Source: Desulfuromonas sp.
Lineage (GTDB): Bacteria; Desulfobacterota; Desulfuromonadia; Desulfuromonadales; BM501
Length of the DNA: 43,274 nt
Direction: 5' to 3'
Assembly: GCF_002868845.1 (NCBI RefSeq)
Contig: NZ_PKUB01000041.1
Span: 227,526 to 270,799 of the forward strand
Shown: in pieces, positions 42,955 to 43,274 of the stretch
How the letters are laid out: every line of letters begins with the position of its first letter
How positions within the stretch are numbered: the first letter of the stretch is position 1
Program-made: the position numbers and the translations under genes
The notes under the pieces: generated by a model
What the model saw: the letters and a program-made list of their open reading frames with translations, nothing else
What the model was told of the DNA's origin: nothing
Databases searched by the model: none

Positions 42955-42988
42955 CGCCCACCTTTGGAAGAAGGTGGGCGTTTTCTTT
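42955..42988 (+). terminator. Riboswitch-linked intrinsic terminator
   Basis: CGCCCACCTT / AAGGTGGGCG stem with a six-base loop, then TTTTCTTTT. It lies between the riboswitch and the receptor gene and is the probable expression platform. Confidence 0.92.
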
Positions 42989-43026
42989 TGACGACTGTTA
43001 ATAAACTTCAATGGAGGGACTGTTTC

Positions 43027-43274
43027 ATGCAGCGAGGCAAGAGGGTTATCCTTTGTGGGCTGATCGTTTGGGGTTTTCTGCTGACGGCGTCGGCCGGTTT
43101 GGCGTCTCCGGACCCCCTGGGGGACGAAATGATGCTCTTCGAGGAAATCCCGTCGGTCTTCGGCGCGTCCAAGTACGAGCAGAAGGTCACCGAGGCCCCC
43201 TCGTCGGTGAGCATCGTCACCTCCGCCGAGATCAAGCGCTACGGTTACCGCAGCCTTTCTGAAATCCTCGGCAG
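43027..43274 (+). CDS. TonB-dependent outer-membrane receptor, 3' end outside window
   Basis: First 82 residues of an outer-membrane transporter. The ATG at 43027 has GGAGGG 8 bases upstream. A signal peptide (about 1-26; V-I-L-C-G-L-I-V-W-G-F-L-L-T) is followed by the beginning of the plug domain: V-T-E-A-P-S-S-V-S-I-V-T-S-A-E-I-K-R-Y-G-Y-R-S-L-S-E-I-L. The start resembles vitamin B12, siderophore or cobalamin-type receptors of this group, but the substrate cannot be told from the plug alone. Its expression is predicted to depend on a cyclic dinucleotide through the riboswitch upstream. Confidence 0.9.
   Translation, partial: MQRGKRVILCGLIVWGFLLTASAGLASPDPLGDEMMLFEEIPSVFGASKYEQKVTEAPSSVSIVTSAEIKRYGYRSLSEILG

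Overview
The window is GC-rich chromosomal DNA from a Gram-negative bacterium, most likely of the Desulfuromonadales/Geobacterales group. This is inferred from gene content, not from a marker gene: a GEMM-I riboswitch with the adenine signature typical of Geobacter relatives, many PilZ/PAS/response-regulator signalling proteins, a B12-dependent acyl-CoA mutase cluster, LpxA, ExbBD, a TonB-dependent receptor, a YgbA-like protein and a DUF2148 ferredoxin-domain protein. There is no phage, IS element, CRISPR array or rRNA. One tRNA gene, tRNA-Val(CAC), is present.

Layout. 0-3.5 kb: the end of a voltage-gated-type K+ channel, a badly decayed CNNM/DUF21 pseudogene and a large MscS channel. 4.1-5.6 kb: three tandem Hsp20 genes. 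5.8-8.5 kb: a DUF3135 protein, a Crp/Fnr regulator that looks leaderless, a YgbA-like protein, a 38-residue membrane protein and a ferredoxin. Two FNR-type boxes with identical promoter geometry link the last three genes. 8.5-14.5 kb: small proteins, an M28 peptidase, a frameshifted zinc-ribbon gene, an isochorismatase-family hydrolase, a YkgJ-type protein, a DUF296 remnant, an M48 peptidase-TPR lipoprotein and a MazG-like protein. 14.5-21 kb: a PilZ protein, a periplasmic-sensor histidine kinase, a second Hsp20 pair whose first gene is decayed, an RHH regulator beside a long palindrome, a hemolysin III protein and a REC-PilZ protein.

21-26 kb: a nitroreductase gene with an in-frame UAG, an HD-domain protein, then cobO, a B12-binding mutase subunit, an acyl-CoA dehydrogenase and meaB, followed by tRNA-Val. 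The cobalamin genes form a coherent set: cofactor adenosylation, a cofactor-binding subunit, a related acyl-CoA oxidation step and a G-protein chaperone. The catalytic mutase subunit is not here. 26-31 kb: lpxA, an aldehyde dehydrogenase, DUF2148, Nudix and a receiver-kinase protein. 31.4-37.6 kb: glnB behind a sigma-54 promoter, glnA, a thrC interrupted by UAG, and a malic enzyme-phosphotransacetylase fusion. 38-42 kb: a phosphodiesterase, a HIT protein, exbB-exbD-ROK kinase and a ferritin-like protein with a 54-residue neighbour. 42-43.3 kb: a small membrane protein, then a predicted cyclic-dinucleotide riboswitch with a terminator ahead of a TonB-dependent receptor cut by the window end.

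Two themes stand out. First, six genes are broken: two by large internal deletions, two by frameshifts and two by a single in-frame UAG each. One of the latter is threonine synthase. Second, the regulatory DNA is unusually readable: an FNR-type regulator with matching sites, a sigma-54 glnB promoter, an RHH operator candidate, and a GEMM-I RNA whose base at the specificity position predicts 3',3'-cGAMP rather than c-di-GMP.
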